A stretch of DNA of 64,000 nt from Leisingera sp. SS27. GTDB taxonomy: Bacteria; Pseudomonadota; Alphaproteobacteria; Rhodobacterales; Rhodobacteraceae. A program made the position numbers and the translations under genes. The notes under the pieces were generated by a model. It was not told the origin of the DNA, ran no database searches, and worked only from the letters and a program-made list of their open reading frames with translations. The stretch lies in the NCBI RefSeq assembly GCF_028368855.1, contig NZ_JAQNCY010000017.1, positions 1-64,000 of the forward strand, read 5' to 3'. This document shows, piece by piece, positions 23,942-33,909 of the stretch; the first letter of the stretch is position 1, and each line of letters opens with the position of its first letter.

Positions 23942-26216
23942 CCCTAAGCACTTCCCAAATCCTCAGCGGGGTGAACGGCATGTCCACTTGCCGCACGCCG
24001 CGGTCCCAGACCGCGTCCTGCACCGCATTTGCAACTGCTGCCAGCGCACCGACGGTGCCCGCCTCGCCGCAGCCCTTCATCCCCATCGGGTTCTGTGTCG
24101 AAGGCACCGGCTCGGAGGTAAAACCAATCATGGGGACGCCGCTGGCCCGCGGCAAGGCATAGTCCATGAACGAAGCCGTGAGCAGTTGCCCGTCCTCATC
24201 GTAGACAACCCGCTCCAGCATGGCCTGTCCCAGCCCCTGCGCCACCCCGCCATGCACTTGGCCTTCGGCCAGCATCGGGTTGATCAGATTACCGAAATCG
24301 TCAACTACAGTGTAGCGCTCCACGTCTGCTTGCCCAGTCTCCGGATCGATAACAATTTCGGCAATATGTACGCCATTCGGAAACGAGCGCCCCGGCAGCC
24401 GGGCCCGCGCCGCGTGACGCTGCAGATCGGTGCGGCCTTGCGCGCGGGCCATCTCTGCCGCTTCCAGCATGGATGGGGTCAAGTTGGATCCCGGTGCGCG
24501 GAAGGTATCACCGTCAAACTCGACGGTATCCTCTTCCACCCCCATCTCTTCCGCAAGGAACGGGGTAAAGGCGGAAATCATCGTTTCCACTGCAGCCAGC
24601 GTCGCGTTGGCCTGGGTGGTGACAGAACGCGAACCGCCGGTGCCGCCGCCCTGGGCAATACGGTCGCTGTCGCCCTGGATCACCTGGATCATTTCCGCCG
24701 GGATACCGCTCTGGTCGGCAAGGAACTGGGCATAGACGGTCTCATGCCCCTGCCCGTTGCTTTGCGTGCCGACATAGATGTTCACCCGGCCATCCTCCAG
24801 AAACTCCACTTCCGCGCCTTCTGAAGGATCGCCCAAAATGCTTTCGATATAGTAACAGACCCCAACGCCCCGGTACTTGCCGCGTTTACCATTTTCGGCG
24901 CGGCGCTCTGCGAATCCCTTCAGATCCGCCTCTTCTGCCGCACGGCTCAGAATCTTATCGAAGTCGCCGACGTCATAGGTCTCCCCGGTCACGGTCCCAT
25001 AGGGAAAGGCTGCCGGCTTGATAAAGTTCCGCCGCCGCAGCTCCAGCGGGTCAACGCCCAATTCGCGCGCCGCGCGGTCCATCACCCGTTCCAGCACATA
25101 GATCGCCTCAGGCCGCCCGGCGCCGCGGTAGGCGTCCACTTGGGTCGTGTTGGTATAGATCCCCTCCACCTGGAGCCAAGCGGTCTGGATGTCATAGACA
25201 CCGGCCAGCACCCGGCTGAACAGCTGGGTCTGGATCGGCTGCCCGAAATGGGAGTTGTAAGCGCCGAGATTGCAGCGGGTGCTGACCCGGTATGCGGTGA
25301 TCTTAAGGTCTTCGTCAAAAGCCAGCTCTGCCAGCGACGTCAGATCGCGTCCGCCATTGTCGCTCAGCATCGCCTCTGTGCGGTCGGCAATCCAGAACAC
25401 CGGCCGGTTCAGCATCCGTGCGGCATGGGCAACGGCAAAATATTCCGGATAGGGAAAAGCTTTCATTCCGAAACCTCCGCCCACATCGGGAATGACAACT
25501 TGGACGTCCTTTTCCTCCAGTCCCAGTTTGGCTGCCAGCTGGGACTTCATCATCCATACGCCCTGCCCGCCAAAGCTGAAAAACAGCCGTCCGTCCTGCC
25601 ATTCCGCGAAACAGCCGCGCGGCTCCATTGAGTTCACGATAACCCTGTTGTCCTCAACCTGCAGGGCGGCAGTATGGGCGGCGGTGCGGAAGGCCTCAGC
25701 CGTAGCCGCCTCATCCCCCATGCCCCAGTCAAAGGCCTTATTGTCCGGCACGCTGCGGTGCAGCGGTTCGCCGCCGGGCATCAGGTCCAGCTTAATCGGC
25801 AGGTCGTCGATCTCCAGCTCAATCAGCTCACCGGCGTCACGGGCCATATCCAGTGTCTCGGCGACAACCACAGCCACCGGCTCCCCGACGTAACGCACCC
25901 GGTCGCGGGCCAGCATGGGGCGTTCGGGCGAGGCGCCGTCTGAGCCGTCCCGGTTCTTGACCGTGGTGCCGTCCATGGAGACGTTGACGCCCGCGGCCTC
26001 AAGATCCGCCAGGGTGATCACTGCATGGACGCCTTCCGCTTCCAGCGCATCCTCGGTGTTCAGCGCCGTGATCACCCCATGCGCCACCGGGCTGCGCAGC
26101 ACCCAGGCGCGTAAGGCACCCGCCGGGGCGGCATCTTCGATGTAGTTGCCCTGCCCGGTCAGGAACCTGACGTCCTCGACCCGTTTTACCGGCTGGCTTT
26201 TCCCGAATTTGTCCAT
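23919..26216 (-). CDS. CoxL-like molybdopterin-binding subunit (xanthine dehydrogenase family)
   Basis: This 765-residue protein is the large molybdopterin-binding subunit of a molybdenum hydroxylase. It has GGGFGMKAFPYPE near 246, AYRGAGRPE at 362-370, and a C-terminal KGCGEAGTVGA with the catalytic glutamate. The AYRGAGR motif marks the so-called form II CoxL group and lacks the cysteine of true CO dehydrogenase (AYXCSFR), so CO oxidation is not implied. Partner FAD and iron-sulfur subunits are not adjacent, which is unusual. The substrate is unknown. Confidence 0.88.
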   Translation of the reverse strand: MDKFGKSQPVKRVEDVRFLTGQGNYIEDAAPAGALRAWVLRSPVAHGVITALNTEDALEAEGVHAVITLADLEAAGVNVSMDGTTVKNRDGSDGASPERPMLARDRVRYVGEPVAVVVAETLDMARDAGELIELEIDDLPIKLDLMPGGEPLHRSVPDNKAFDWGMGDEAATAEAFRTAAHTAALQVEDNRVIVNSMEPRGCFAEWQDGRLFFSFGGQGVWMMKSQLAAKLGLEEKDVQVVIPDVGGGFGMKAFPYPEYFAVAHAARMLNRPVFWIADRTEAMLSDNGGRDLTSLAELAFDEDLKITAYRVSTRCNLGAYNSHFGQPIQTQLFSRVLAGVYDIQTAWLQVEGIYTNTTQVDAYRGAGRPEAIYVLERVMDRAARELGVDPLELRRRNFIKPAAFPYGTVTGETYDVGDFDKILSRAAEEADLKGFAERRAENGKRGKYRGVGVCYYIESILGDPSEGAEVEFLEDGRVNIYVGTQSNGQGHETVYAQFLADQSGIPAEMIQVIQGDSDRIAQGGGTGGSRSVTTQANATLAAVETMISAFTPFLAEEMGVEEDTVEFDGDTFRAPGSNLTPSMLEAAEMARAQGRTDLQRHAARARLPGRSFPNGVHIAEIVIDPETGQADVERYTVVDDFGNLINPMLAEGQVHGGVAQGLGQAMLERVVYDEDGQLLTASFMDYALPRASGVPMIGFTSEPVPSTQNPMGMKGCGEAGTVGALAAVANAVQDAVWDRGVRQVDMPFTPLRIWEVLRDVSEAAE

Positions 26217-26264
26217 GCTCGCCCCCTGTCCGCGCTGACTGGCTGTCCGGGGGCGAGAGTACCC

Positions 26265-27416
26265 TTAGCTGGCCGGTTGTCCAGCCAGCTCAATCACCGT
26301 CGCCACGTCACTGAGCCCATAGCCGTTGAACTGCGTGCTCATGGCAGAGGAATAGGCGCCCAGTCCCGGAAACAGGACATAATCGCCGGTGGCGGCATCG
26401 CAGGGCAGCGGCAGCCCGTCCGGCAGCCGGTCGAGGCTGTCGCAGGTGGGGCCGAACACCACCCGCGGCTTGCGTTCTCCAGCACGGCGTTTGCCATCCG
26501 AGCCGACAACCTCAACCCGGCCTGGCAGGCCCATGTCGCGGATATCGACAAGCCCGCCATAAATTCCGTCATTGAGGAACACCACCTCGCCCGCCTTGCG
26601 CATCCCCTTGATGCGCGCCGCAAGGGTGAAGCTTTCGGAAACCATTGCCCGGCCCGGCTCGCAGATCAGCCTGGGCTTTTCGTCGCCAAAGGCTGCATCC
26701 GTCGCCGCGCCGATGGCGGCAAAGACCTTCTCCAGATCCGGCGCCACGCCATCGCGGTTGGCGGCAAATCCGCCGCCGACGTTCAGACGGGCGATTTTCA
26801 CGCCGGCCTGATCGATGATCCGCTTGGCCGCGTGGACATACTCGACCCAGGCGCTTTCGTCTTCACACTGGGTGCCGGGGTGGAAACACAGCGCCGGTGT
26901 CCAGCCCCGGGCGGCGACCTGCTTCAGGAGCGCAACCGCTTCTTCAGGTTCAGCGCCGAACTTGCTGCCGAAATCATAGGCCGCGCCTGCGATCGGCAGC
27001 GCGAAGCGCACCGCGATTTCACAGGCGCGCGGCACCGCGTCCAGTTTCTCCAGCTCGCTCAGTTCATCCACCGACCAGCTGGCAACGCCATGTTCGATGC
27101 CAGCAGCGATCTCCGCCTCTGAACGCATCGGGTTGTTGTAATGCATCACCGCATCCGGGCTGGCGGCGCGCACCGCCTCCATCTCCGCGGGCGAGGCAAC
27201 GTCAAATGCGGTGATCCCTGCCGCTACCAGATTGGACAAAACCGCCGGATGCGGGTTTGCCTTGACAGCATAGGTCACCAGACCCGGGAAGCCCGCCCGG
27301 AACCGCCGCGCCACCTCATGCAGGACACGCGGCGAGAAATACAGGATCGGGTGATCCGGCGCGCTGCGGGAAAGGTGGGATTCAGGCGAAAGCCAGAGCG
27401 GAGGAATCTGCTGCAT
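26265..27416 (-). CDS. Ornithine/lysine decarboxylase, PLP type III fold
   Basis: The 383-residue product is a fold-type III decarboxylase of the eukaryotic-type ODC group. The PLP lysine is in YAVKANPHP near residue 50, the glycine loop is LNVGGGFAANRDG near 215, EPGRAMV is near 250, and the catalytic cysteine is in GPTCDSLDRLP near 323. It removes CO2 from ornithine (or lysine) to make putrescine (or cadaverine). The length suits ODC rather than the longer arginine or diaminopimelate enzymes. It diverges from an Lrp-type gene, its probable regulator. Confidence 0.9.
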   Translation of the reverse strand: MQQIPPLWLSPESHLSRSAPDHPILYFSPRVLHEVARRFRAGFPGLVTYAVKANPHPAVLSNLVAAGITAFDVASPAEMEAVRAASPDAVMHYNNPMRSEAEIAAGIEHGVASWSVDELSELEKLDAVPRACEIAVRFALPIAGAAYDFGSKFGAEPEEAVALLKQVAARGWTPALCFHPGTQCEDESAWVEYVHAAKRIIDQAGVKIARLNVGGGFAANRDGVAPDLEKVFAAIGAATDAAFGDEKPRLICEPGRAMVSESFTLAARIKGMRKAGEVVFLNDGIYGGLVDIRDMGLPGRVEVVGSDGKRRAGERKPRVVFGPTCDSLDRLPDGLPLPCDAATGDYVLFPGLGAYSSAMSTQFNGYGLSDVATVIELAGQPAS

Positions 27417-27462
27417 CGGGTAACCCTCATTCGTTTTACATATTTTCCGCGAATTCTTCGTC

Positions 27463-27498
27463 GATTTCGGTCGGCATATTTACTATAGTGCCGAAATC
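27463..27498. promoter_or_regulatory. Inverted repeat between ODC and Lrp-type genes
   Basis: GATTTCGG (27463-27470) and CCGAAATC (27491-27498) are perfect arms 20 bases apart. They enclose TATAGT, a plausible -10 element for the Lrp-type gene starting at 27522. Likely an autoregulatory operator. Confidence 0.55.
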
Positions 27499-27521
27499 AA
27501 CCGTCACATCGCAGGCATCCT

Positions 27522-27959
27522 ATGCAATCCGACGAAACAGATCAGCGCCTTGTCACCCTTCTGCGCGAGAATGCCCGCCGCCCGGTGGCGGAGCTTGCCC
27601 GCCAGCTTGGCCTTGCCCGCACCACAGTTCAGGCGAGGATCGAGCGGCTGGAAACCACAGGTGTAATCACCGGCTACACGCTCAAGACCTCTTCAGCTGC
27701 CCGCCCGCCGCTGCAGGCCACAGTGCTGATGTCGATTGAGCCGCGATCGGGGCCGGAAGTCCTGGCACGCCTGCGCAGCCTGCCTGGGGTGGAGGTGGTG
27801 CACACAACTTCTGGACGCTTTGACCTGCTGGCGCAGGTAGTGGCGCAAAGCACCGCAGAACTGGACGACACAATCGACAGAATTGCGGAGGCCCGTGGTG
27901 TGCGCTCCTCCGAAAGCCTGATCCACCTGGCCACCAAACTGGACCGCACCGGGCAGTAA
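27522..27959 (+). CDS. Lrp/AsnC family regulator
   Basis: The 145-residue protein has a helix-turn-helix at about 8-52 (LRENARRPVAELARQLGLAR, then TTVQARIERLE). A RAM-type ligand domain begins near residue 65 (ATVLMSIEPRSGPEVLARLR). It is transcribed away from the ornithine decarboxylase gene, so it probably controls polyamine synthesis in response to an amino acid. Ligand and direction of control are not visible. Its stop lies 3 bases from the end of the convergent LysR gene. Confidence 0.87.
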   Translation: MQSDETDQRLVTLLRENARRPVAELARQLGLARTTVQARIERLETTGVITGYTLKTSSAARPPLQATVLMSIEPRSGPEVLARLRSLPGVEVVHTTSGRFDLLAQVVAQSTAELDDTIDRIAEARGVRSSESLIHLATKLDRTGQ

Positions 27960-27962
27960 GGC

Positions 27963-28844
27963 TCAGACGGCTGCCACGTAATCCAGCAGCCAGTCCCGGA
28001 ACAGTTTTGCAGCGGGACGCAGAGCGCCACCATCCGGGTAGATCAGGTGATAGGCCTCCTGCCCCTGCACTTCCACCTCCGGCAGGCAGCGCACCAGCCC
28101 GCTGGCCTTCACCACAGCATCCGAAGCCGGGGCGCGTGCCAGCGCAATCCCCATCCCCTGTGCCGACAGCTCTGCCGCCATCAGCGAATTATCTGCAAAG
28201 AAATAACGTGCCTGACCGTGCGGCAGACGCAGGCTTTCGAACAGCTGCACCCAACTGGCCCGATGCGTGGACACCTCGATCAAGGGAAAACGGAAGAGAT
28301 CCTGCGGAGAAGGGATTTGCGCAGCAATTTCTGGCGGGGCCACCGGATAGAGCACCTCGCGCAGCAGTTCGTCACCCTCGGTCCCGAACAGTGACGGGTT
28401 GCCGAAGACGATCTGCAAGTCAGTAAACTGGTTGGCAAAATCCGCCGCCATATTGCCGGTGCTAAGCGCCAGGCTGACCTGCGGATGCGCGGCCTGGAAT
28501 TCCGGCAGCCGGCGTGCCAGCACCCCGTGTGCAAACAGCAGCACCGACTGCACAAACAGCCGCTGCTCGCGGCTTTCCCCGAACAGGCCGGTGGTGGCGG
28601 TTTCCAGCATCAGCAGCGACTGCTGGACCGAGGGAAGATAGGCCCGCCCGGCCTCTGTCAGCGTCACCGCATGGGCATGCCGGTGAAACAGCGGCGTGCC
28701 CAGCTGCGTCTCCAGCGCCTTTACCTGCTGGCTGACGGCAGCAGCCGACATGTTCAGCTGCGCCGCCGCACGGGCAAAGCTTTCAGTGCGCGCTGCGGCC
28801 TCGAACACACGCAGCCAGTTCAGGGAGGGAATCCGGGTCGCCAT
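27963..28844 (-). CDS. LysR family transcriptional regulator
   Basis: The 293-residue product has the LysR helix-turn-helix at about 7-66 (LRVFEAAARTESFARAAAQL, then VSQQVKALE) and an effector domain after residue 90. Its opening IPSLNWLRVFEAAAR resembles the GcvA subgroup and the LysR at 6240. It diverges from the sterol-desaturase-like gene at 28981, mirroring the arrangement at 4.3-7.1 kb, and probably regulates it. Confidence 0.87.
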   Translation of the reverse strand: MATRIPSLNWLRVFEAAARTESFARAAAQLNMSAAAVSQQVKALETQLGTPLFHRHAHAVTLTEAGRAYLPSVQQSLLMLETATTGLFGESREQRLFVQSVLLFAHGVLARRLPEFQAAHPQVSLALSTGNMAADFANQFTDLQIVFGNPSLFGTEGDELLREVLYPVAPPEIAAQIPSPQDLFRFPLIEVSTHRASWVQLFESLRLPHGQARYFFADNSLMAAELSAQGMGIALARAPASDAVVKASGLVRCLPEVEVQGQEAYHLIYPDGGALRPAAKLFRDWLLDYVAAV

Positions 28845-28847
28845 GCA

Positions 28848-28868
28848 GTAAGGCTAAGCAAAACTTAC
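28848..28868. promoter_or_regulatory. Candidate LysR site
   Basis: GTAAG and CTTAC form a 5-bp inverted repeat across 11 bases, just upstream of the LysR start in the divergent space before the desaturase gene. The arms are short, so this is tentative. Confidence 0.35.
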
Positions 28869-28980
28869 CCTCACCGGCAAGACATACCGTGCTGGGATTT
28901 TCCACCCCTCCCCTAGGGTTCATGGCAGCGAACAGCCCCCACGGCAGCAGCCGCACCACCAGCCAGACGAGAGACGAGAC

Positions 28981-29982
28981 ATGACCAGTCCCGCCAATGC
29001 GCCGCGCCCCAAGCGCAAGATTTGGAACTTCACCCCCGCGCTTCCGATCCAGACCTCCCCCTATTGGGATTGGCCTTTAAGGCCGCTGGCCTCGATCAAG
29101 TACCTGCTGCAGAGCTGGAACCCTTTGGCGCTGCGGGCACTGTTGCTGGGTTTCGCCATCGTTACCTGGGCTTTCTTCACCCCGCCGCTTGACCGCATCG
29201 CCACCTTCAGCTGGGACTGGGTGGCTGAAATCTGGTTCCGCAATTTCTGCATCCTGATGGTGGTGGCCGGCGGGCTGCATCTGGCGCTTTGGAAGTACCG
29301 GACGCAAGCGGATGAATACCGCTATGACATGCGCCCGATGATGAAAGGCGCCAAGGTCTTCACCTTCAAGAACCAGGTCTGGGACAACATGTTCTGGACC
29401 CTTGGCCCGGCACTCACCTTCTGGACCTTCTGGGAGAGCCTGATCCTTTACGCCTATGCCAACGGCTGGGTCACCATGATCACGCTTGAGGAAGATCCCG
29501 TCACTTTCGTTCTGATGACCATCTTCATCCCCATATGGGCGGGCTTTCACTTCTACTGGCTGCACCGGCTGCTGCATGTGGGTGTGCTCTATACCAAGGT
29601 GCATGCCTGGCATCACCGCAACATCAACACCGGCCCCTGGTCCGGCCTGGCGATGCATCCAGTGGAGAGCTTTTTCCTGATGTTCGACACGATGATCTTC
29701 TTCCTGCTGCCGGGGCATCCGGTGCTGGCGATCTTCCTACTGTTCCACCACGGCATCGGCGCCCCGACCTCGCACGCAGGGTTCGAGCATCTGAAACTCG
29801 GCAACAAGGCCAAATTCCTGGTCGGCGATTTCTTCCACCAATTGCACCACCGGTTCTTTGACTGCAATTACGGCACCTGGGAGACACCCTGGGATGAGTG
29901 GTTCAACACCTTTCATGACGGCACCGAAGAGGGCAATGAAATGGTCAAGGAACGCCGGCGCAAGATTTGGAACACGGGCTGA
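28981..29982 (+). CDS. Sterol desaturase / fatty acid hydroxylase family membrane protein
   Basis: The 333-residue product is a paralogue of the protein at 4343-5347. It shares FTFKNQVWDN, FHFYWLHRLLH, HRNINTGPWSG and FFHQLHHRFFDCNYGT, with matched spacing. The histidine clusters should bind a di-iron centre for O2-dependent hydroxylation or desaturation of a membrane lipid. Several hydrophobic helices precede and follow the first cluster. It is the only gene in its unit, under a divergent LysR gene rather than next to an aldolase. Confidence 0.86.
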   Translation: MTSPANAPRPKRKIWNFTPALPIQTSPYWDWPLRPLASIKYLLQSWNPLALRALLLGFAIVTWAFFTPPLDRIATFSWDWVAEIWFRNFCILMVVAGGLHLALWKYRTQADEYRYDMRPMMKGAKVFTFKNQVWDNMFWTLGPALTFWTFWESLILYAYANGWVTMITLEEDPVTFVLMTIFIPIWAGFHFYWLHRLLHVGVLYTKVHAWHHRNINTGPWSGLAMHPVESFFLMFDTMIFFLLPGHPVLAIFLLFHHGIGAPTSHAGFEHLKLGNKAKFLVGDFFHQLHHRFFDCNYGTWETPWDEWFNTFHDGTEEGNEMVKERRRKIWNTG

Positions 29983-30296
29983 AGGCCCCTAAATTCCGTG
30001 CGGAGAGTGAAAATCGTGCGCCCGGCCCATACCGCGGAATGCGCGTCAGCAGGGGCCGGGCGGCTTTGGGTGCGGCGCCCGCCGCGGGCGCCTGAAATCC
30101 AGCACACCCAGCGGTACAGCGGGGTGCATAGTGGAAGTTCAACGCCGCAGCCTGCCTTTGGTTCCCGGAAAACCGCATCTTCCGGCACACGAAAGCTTTG
30201 CCTGCCAGCTGCCGCGCCACAGGGCACTTTCCCTTTGCCGCCCCTTTCGGTAAGGGATAGCCCGACCCGAAATGACACGCACGCAGGACCTAGCGC
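29983..30296. other. Intergenic region before valS
   Basis: This 314-base stretch holds no gene I can support. It contains one GC hairpin (GGCGCCCGC at 30074-30082 with GCGGGCGCC at 30084-30092) with no T-tract, and AGGA just before valS. I see no T-box or other riboswitch pattern. A plus-strand open frame from 29998 runs out of phase into valS and looks like a shadow. Confidence 0.5.
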
Positions 30297-33200
30297 ATGG
30301 CGATGGAAAAGACATTTAACGCGGCCGAAGCCGAAAGCCGCCTTTACAAGGCCTGGGAAGAGGCTGGCTGCTTCAAGGCAGGCGCCAACGCCAAGCCTGA
30401 AGCCTCCACCTTTTGCATCATGATCCCGCCGCCGAACGTCACCGGCGTCTTGCACATGGGCCATGCTTTCAACAACACACTGCAGGACATCCTGATCCGG
30501 TGGAAACGCATGCAGGGATACGACACCCTTTGGCAGCCGGGCACAGACCACGCAGGCATCGCAACGCAAATGGTGGTGGAGCGCGAGCTGGCTAAGAACC
30601 AGCAGCCGTCCCGCCGGGAACTCGGCCGCGAAAAGTTCCTGGAAAAGGTCTGGGAATGGAAGGAAAAATCCGGCGGCACCATTGTTGAACAGCTGAAACG
30701 CCTCGGTGCTTCCTGCGATTTCTCCCGCACCGCCTTTACCATGGCAGGTGCTGCGGGCGACACCCGAACGGGCCACGAAAACTCTCCCAACTTCCACGAT
30801 GCCGTGATCAAGGTCTTTGTGGAAATGTACAACAAGGGGCTGATCTACCGCGGCAAGCGGCTGGTGAACTGGGACCCGCATTTCGAGACCGCGATTTCCG
30901 ACCTTGAGGTCGAGAACATTGAGGTTGCGGGCCACATGTGGCACTTCAAATACCCGCTCGCGAACGGTGCCACCTACACCTATGTGGAAAAGGACGAAGA
31001 CGGCAACGTGACCCTCGAGGAGGAGCGCGACTATATCTCCATCGCCACCACCCGGCCCGAGACCATGCTGGGCGACGGTGCGGTGGCCGTGCACCCCTCG
31101 GACGAGCGGTATGCGCCCATCGTCGGCAAACTGTGCGAAATCCCGGTCGGCCCCAAGGAGCACCGCCGTCTGATCCCGATCATCACTGACGAGTACCCGG
31201 ATAAGGACTTTGGCTCCGGCGCGGTGAAGATCACCGGCGCGCATGATTTCAATGACTATCAGGTCGCCCGTCGCGCAGGCATTCCGATGTACCGCCTGAT
31301 GGACATGAAGGGTGCAATGCGGACAGACGGCGCGCCTTATGCCGAGGCGGCGGGCATAGCCATGGCGGTGGCCAAGGGCGAGCAGACCCTGTCCGCAAAC
31401 GAGGCCGACACCGTCAACCTGGTGCCGGACGACCTGCGCGGCCGGGACCGTTTTGAAGCGCGCAAGCGGGTGGTGGAGCAGATCACCAGCGAGGGGCTGG
31501 CGGTGATGAAGACGGTCACCAAAACCGATCCCGAGACCGGCGAAGACGTCGAAGTCCGGGAGCCCTTCGTCGAGAACAAGCCGATCATGCAGCCCTTTGG
31601 CGACCGCTCCAAGGTTGTGATTGAGCCGATGCTGACCGACCAGTGGTTCGTGGACGCCGAAAAGGTTGTCGGCCCGGCGCTGGACGCCGTCCGCAACGGC
31701 GATGTGAAGATCCTGCCGGAAAGCGGCGAGAAAACCTATTACCACTGGCTTGAAAACATCGAGCCCTGGTGCATTTCGCGCCAGCTGTGGTGGGGCCACC
31801 AGATCCCCGTCTGGTACGGGCCAAGCAAGGACCAGATTGCCGCCTTCAAGGAACACGACGGAGCGACCCCGTTTGTGGTTCAGGACCAGGTAACTTTCTG
31901 CGCCGCGTCCGCCGAAGAAGCAGAGCGGATGGCTGCTGACTACTACGGGGCGGATTGGAAGATCGAGTTTCTGAGCCATGCCTACCAGCGCGAAACAGAT
32001 GCGTCTCCGATCTCGCGCACGCTGGACGGTGTTATCGCGCTCCAGCGCGATCCCGATGTACTGGACACCTGGTTCTCCTCCGGTCTCTGGCCGATCGGTA
32101 CGCTGGGCTGGCCGGAGTGGACAGCGGAAACCCAAAAATATTTCCCGACTTCGACCCTGGTCACCGGTCAGGACATTTTGTTCTTCTGGGTCGCCCGGAT
32201 GATGATGATGCAGCTGGCGGTGCTGGACGACAGCCTGCCGGTCAAGGAACGCATCCCCTTCGATACCGTCTACCTGCATGGCCTTGTGCGGGACGCCAAG
32301 GGCAAGAAGATGTCGAAATCCACCGGCAACGTGGTCGACCCGCTCGAGATCATTGACGAATTCGGCGCCGACGCGCTGCGCTTCTCTTCCGCTGCTATGG
32401 CCGCGCTTGGCGGTGTGCTGAAACTGGATATGGAGCGGCTCAAGGGCTACCGGAACTTCGGCACCAAACTGTGGAATGCGGTGAACTTTGCCCATTTCAA
32501 CAACGTCTACGACGAGACCGTCCCGGCCTATGCCTGCCCGGACGCCAAGGCGGCCGTGAACCAATGGATCGTAGGCGAGACCGCCAAGGTGCGGGTTGAG
32601 GTCGACGCCGCACTGGAAGCCTACCGTTTCAACGACGCGGCCAATGCGCTTTATGCCTTTGTCTGGGGCAAGGTCTGCGATTGGTACATCGAGCTGTCGA
32701 AGCCTCTGTTCGGCTCCGAGGATGAGGCGGTGATCGCCGAGACCCGCCAAACGCTGGGTTGGGTGCTGGACCAGTGCATGATCCTGCTGCACCCGATCAT
32801 GCCCTTCATCACTGAGGAGCTGTGGGGCAACACCGCCAAGCGCGAGAAGATGCTGGTGCACGCGGATTGGCCCGCCTACGGCCCTGAACTGATCAACGCC
32901 GAGGCTGACGCCGAGATGAACTGGGTGATCACCGCGATTGAAAACATCCGCTCCACCCGCGCGCAGATGCATGTGCCTGCAGGAGCCAAGATACCAATGG
33001 TGGTCACTGAGTTCTCCGATCAGGCCCGCTCGGCCTGGGAGAAGAACGAGGCGATGATCCAGAAACTGGCCCGCATCACCGCCCTGGAACAGGTGGAGAG
33101 TTTCCCCAAAGGCTGCGCAAGCGTGGCCGCACCGGGTGCATCCTTTGGCTTGCCTCTGGCTGACGTGATCGACGTGGACTCCGAAAAGGCCCGGCTGGAG

Positions 33201-33380
33201 AAAACCCTGGGCAAGCTCACCAAAGAGCTGGGCGGCCTGCGCGGACGGCTGAACAACCCGAAATTCGCGGCCTCCGCGCCCGAAGACGTGGTTGCGGAAG
33301 CCAAGGCGAACCTGGCCGCGCGCGAGGAAGAGGAAGCCAAGGTCAAGGAGGCGCTGGCGCGCCTGGCCGAGATCGGCTGA
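30297..33380 (+). CDS. valS: Valyl-tRNA synthetase
   Basis: ValS charges tRNA-Val in the cytoplasm and edits mischarged threonine. The 1027-residue product has the class I HIGH motif as HMGH in [12 protein letters not shown] near residue 50. The editing (CP1) insert is at about 200-420 and KMSKS is in [14 protein letters not shown] near residue 668. A C-terminal coiled-coil arm ([19 protein letters not shown]) follows. It is somewhat longer than the E. coli enzyme (951). AGGA precedes the first ATG; a second ATG lies two codons later. Confidence 0.96.
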   Translation: MAMEKTFNAAEAESRLYKAWEEAGCFKAGANAKPEASTFCIMIPPPNVTGVLHMGHAFNNTLQDILIRWKRMQGYDTLWQPGTDHAGIATQMVVERELAKNQQPSRRELGREKFLEKVWEWKEKSGGTIVEQLKRLGASCDFSRTAFTMAGAAGDTRTGHENSPNFHDAVIKVFVEMYNKGLIYRGKRLVNWDPHFETAISDLEVENIEVAGHMWHFKYPLANGATYTYVEKDEDGNVTLEEERDYISIATTRPETMLGDGAVAVHPSDERYAPIVGKLCEIPVGPKEHRRLIPIITDEYPDKDFGSGAVKITGAHDFNDYQVARRAGIPMYRLMDMKGAMRTDGAPYAEAAGIAMAVAKGEQTLSANEADTVNLVPDDLRGRDRFEARKRVVEQITSEGLAVMKTVTKTDPETGEDVEVREPFVENKPIMQPFGDRSKVVIEPMLTDQWFVDAEKVVGPALDAVRNGDVKILPESGEKTYYHWLENIEPWCISRQLWWGHQIPVWYGPSKDQIAAFKEHDGATPFVVQDQVTFCAASAEEAERMAADYYGADWKIEFLSHAYQRETDASPISRTLDGVIALQRDPDVLDTWFSSGLWPIGTLGWPEWTAETQKYFPTSTLVTGQDILFFWVARMMMMQLAVLDDSLPVKERIPFDTVYLHGLVRDAKGKKMSKSTGNVVDPLEIIDEFGADALRFSSAAMAALGGVLKLDMERLKGYRNFGTKLWNAVNFAHFNNVYDETVPAYACPDAKAAVNQWIVGETAKVRVEVDAALEAYRFNDAANALYAFVWGKVCDWYIELSKPLFGSEDEAVIAETRQTLGWVLDQCMILLHPIMPFITEELWGNTAKREKMLVHADWPAYGPELINAEADAEMNWVITAIENIRSTRAQMHVPAGAKIPMVVTEFSDQARSAWEKNEAMIQKLARITALEQVESFPKGCASVAAPGASFGLPLADVIDVDSEKARLEKTLGKLTKELGGLRGRLNNPKFAASAPEDVVAEAKANLAAREEEEAKVKEALARLAEIG

Positions 33381-33400
33381 TCCTGTTGTAAAGCTACACT

Positions 33401-33429
33401 GAAACGCCCGCCTGTCCGGTGGGCGTTTC
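33401..33429 (+). terminator. Terminator of valS
   Basis: GAAACGCCC (33401-33409) pairs perfectly with GGGCGTTTC (33421-33429), with additional inner pairs; it is followed by ACTTCTT. It lies 20 bases after the valS stop. Confidence 0.72.
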
Positions 33430-33564
33430 ACTTCTTGCCGCATTTTATTGAAACCAAACGCATTTCCAGAAATACGGGGAATTTCCTGACAACCACCCCA
33501 TTGTCTTTGCAGAAGATTTGTATCAGCCTGCCCGCAACCATAAGAACAAGGGAGGCTGCAGCCC

Positions 33565-33873
33565 ATGCCCGACGAAACAGCACCTAAGGGATATTGGGTG
33601 GCCCATGTGGATGTGCGCGACATGGAGCGCTATCAGGCCTATATCAACGCTGCCCGTCCTGTTCTGGCAGAATACGATGCAAAATTTCTGATCCGCGGCG
33701 GCGAGCGGGAAGTCCGCGAAGGCGCCTTCCGGGCCCGCACTGTTGTCCTTGAATTCAAGGATTTCGAAACCGCCAAAGCCTGCTATGATTCCGTGGCTTA
33801 TCAAGACGCCAAGGCCTTTCGCGATCTGGTCTCGACGGGTGATATGCACATCATCGAAGGGTATGCGGGCTGA
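33565..33873 (+). CDS. DUF1330 family protein
   Basis: The 102-residue protein reads as a DUF1330 member (dimeric alpha-beta barrel fold): GYWVAHVDVRDMERYQAY near the start, then LEFKDFETAKACYDSVAYQ near residue 66. Function in the family is not established. GGGAGG lies 9 bases before the ATG. It is 37 bases upstream of the TerB pair and could be part of that transcript. Confidence 0.82.
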   Translation: MPDETAPKGYWVAHVDVRDMERYQAYINAARPVLAEYDAKFLIRGGEREVREGAFRARTVVLEFKDFETAKACYDSVAYQDAKAFRDLVSTGDMHIIEGYAG

Positions 33874-33909
33874 CCCCGTTTTCCCTGCCGCTCTGCCTGA
33901 GGTCTGCCG

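Noticed and set aside
23919-26216. Carbon monoxide dehydrogenase large subunit
   Set aside because: The active-site loop is AYRGAGR, not the AYXCSFR motif of true CO dehydrogenase.
29913-33623. A 1236-codon open frame on the minus strand over valS
   Set aside because: It is antisense to valyl-tRNA synthetase with clear motifs; long antisense frames are common at this GC content and the translation matches no family.
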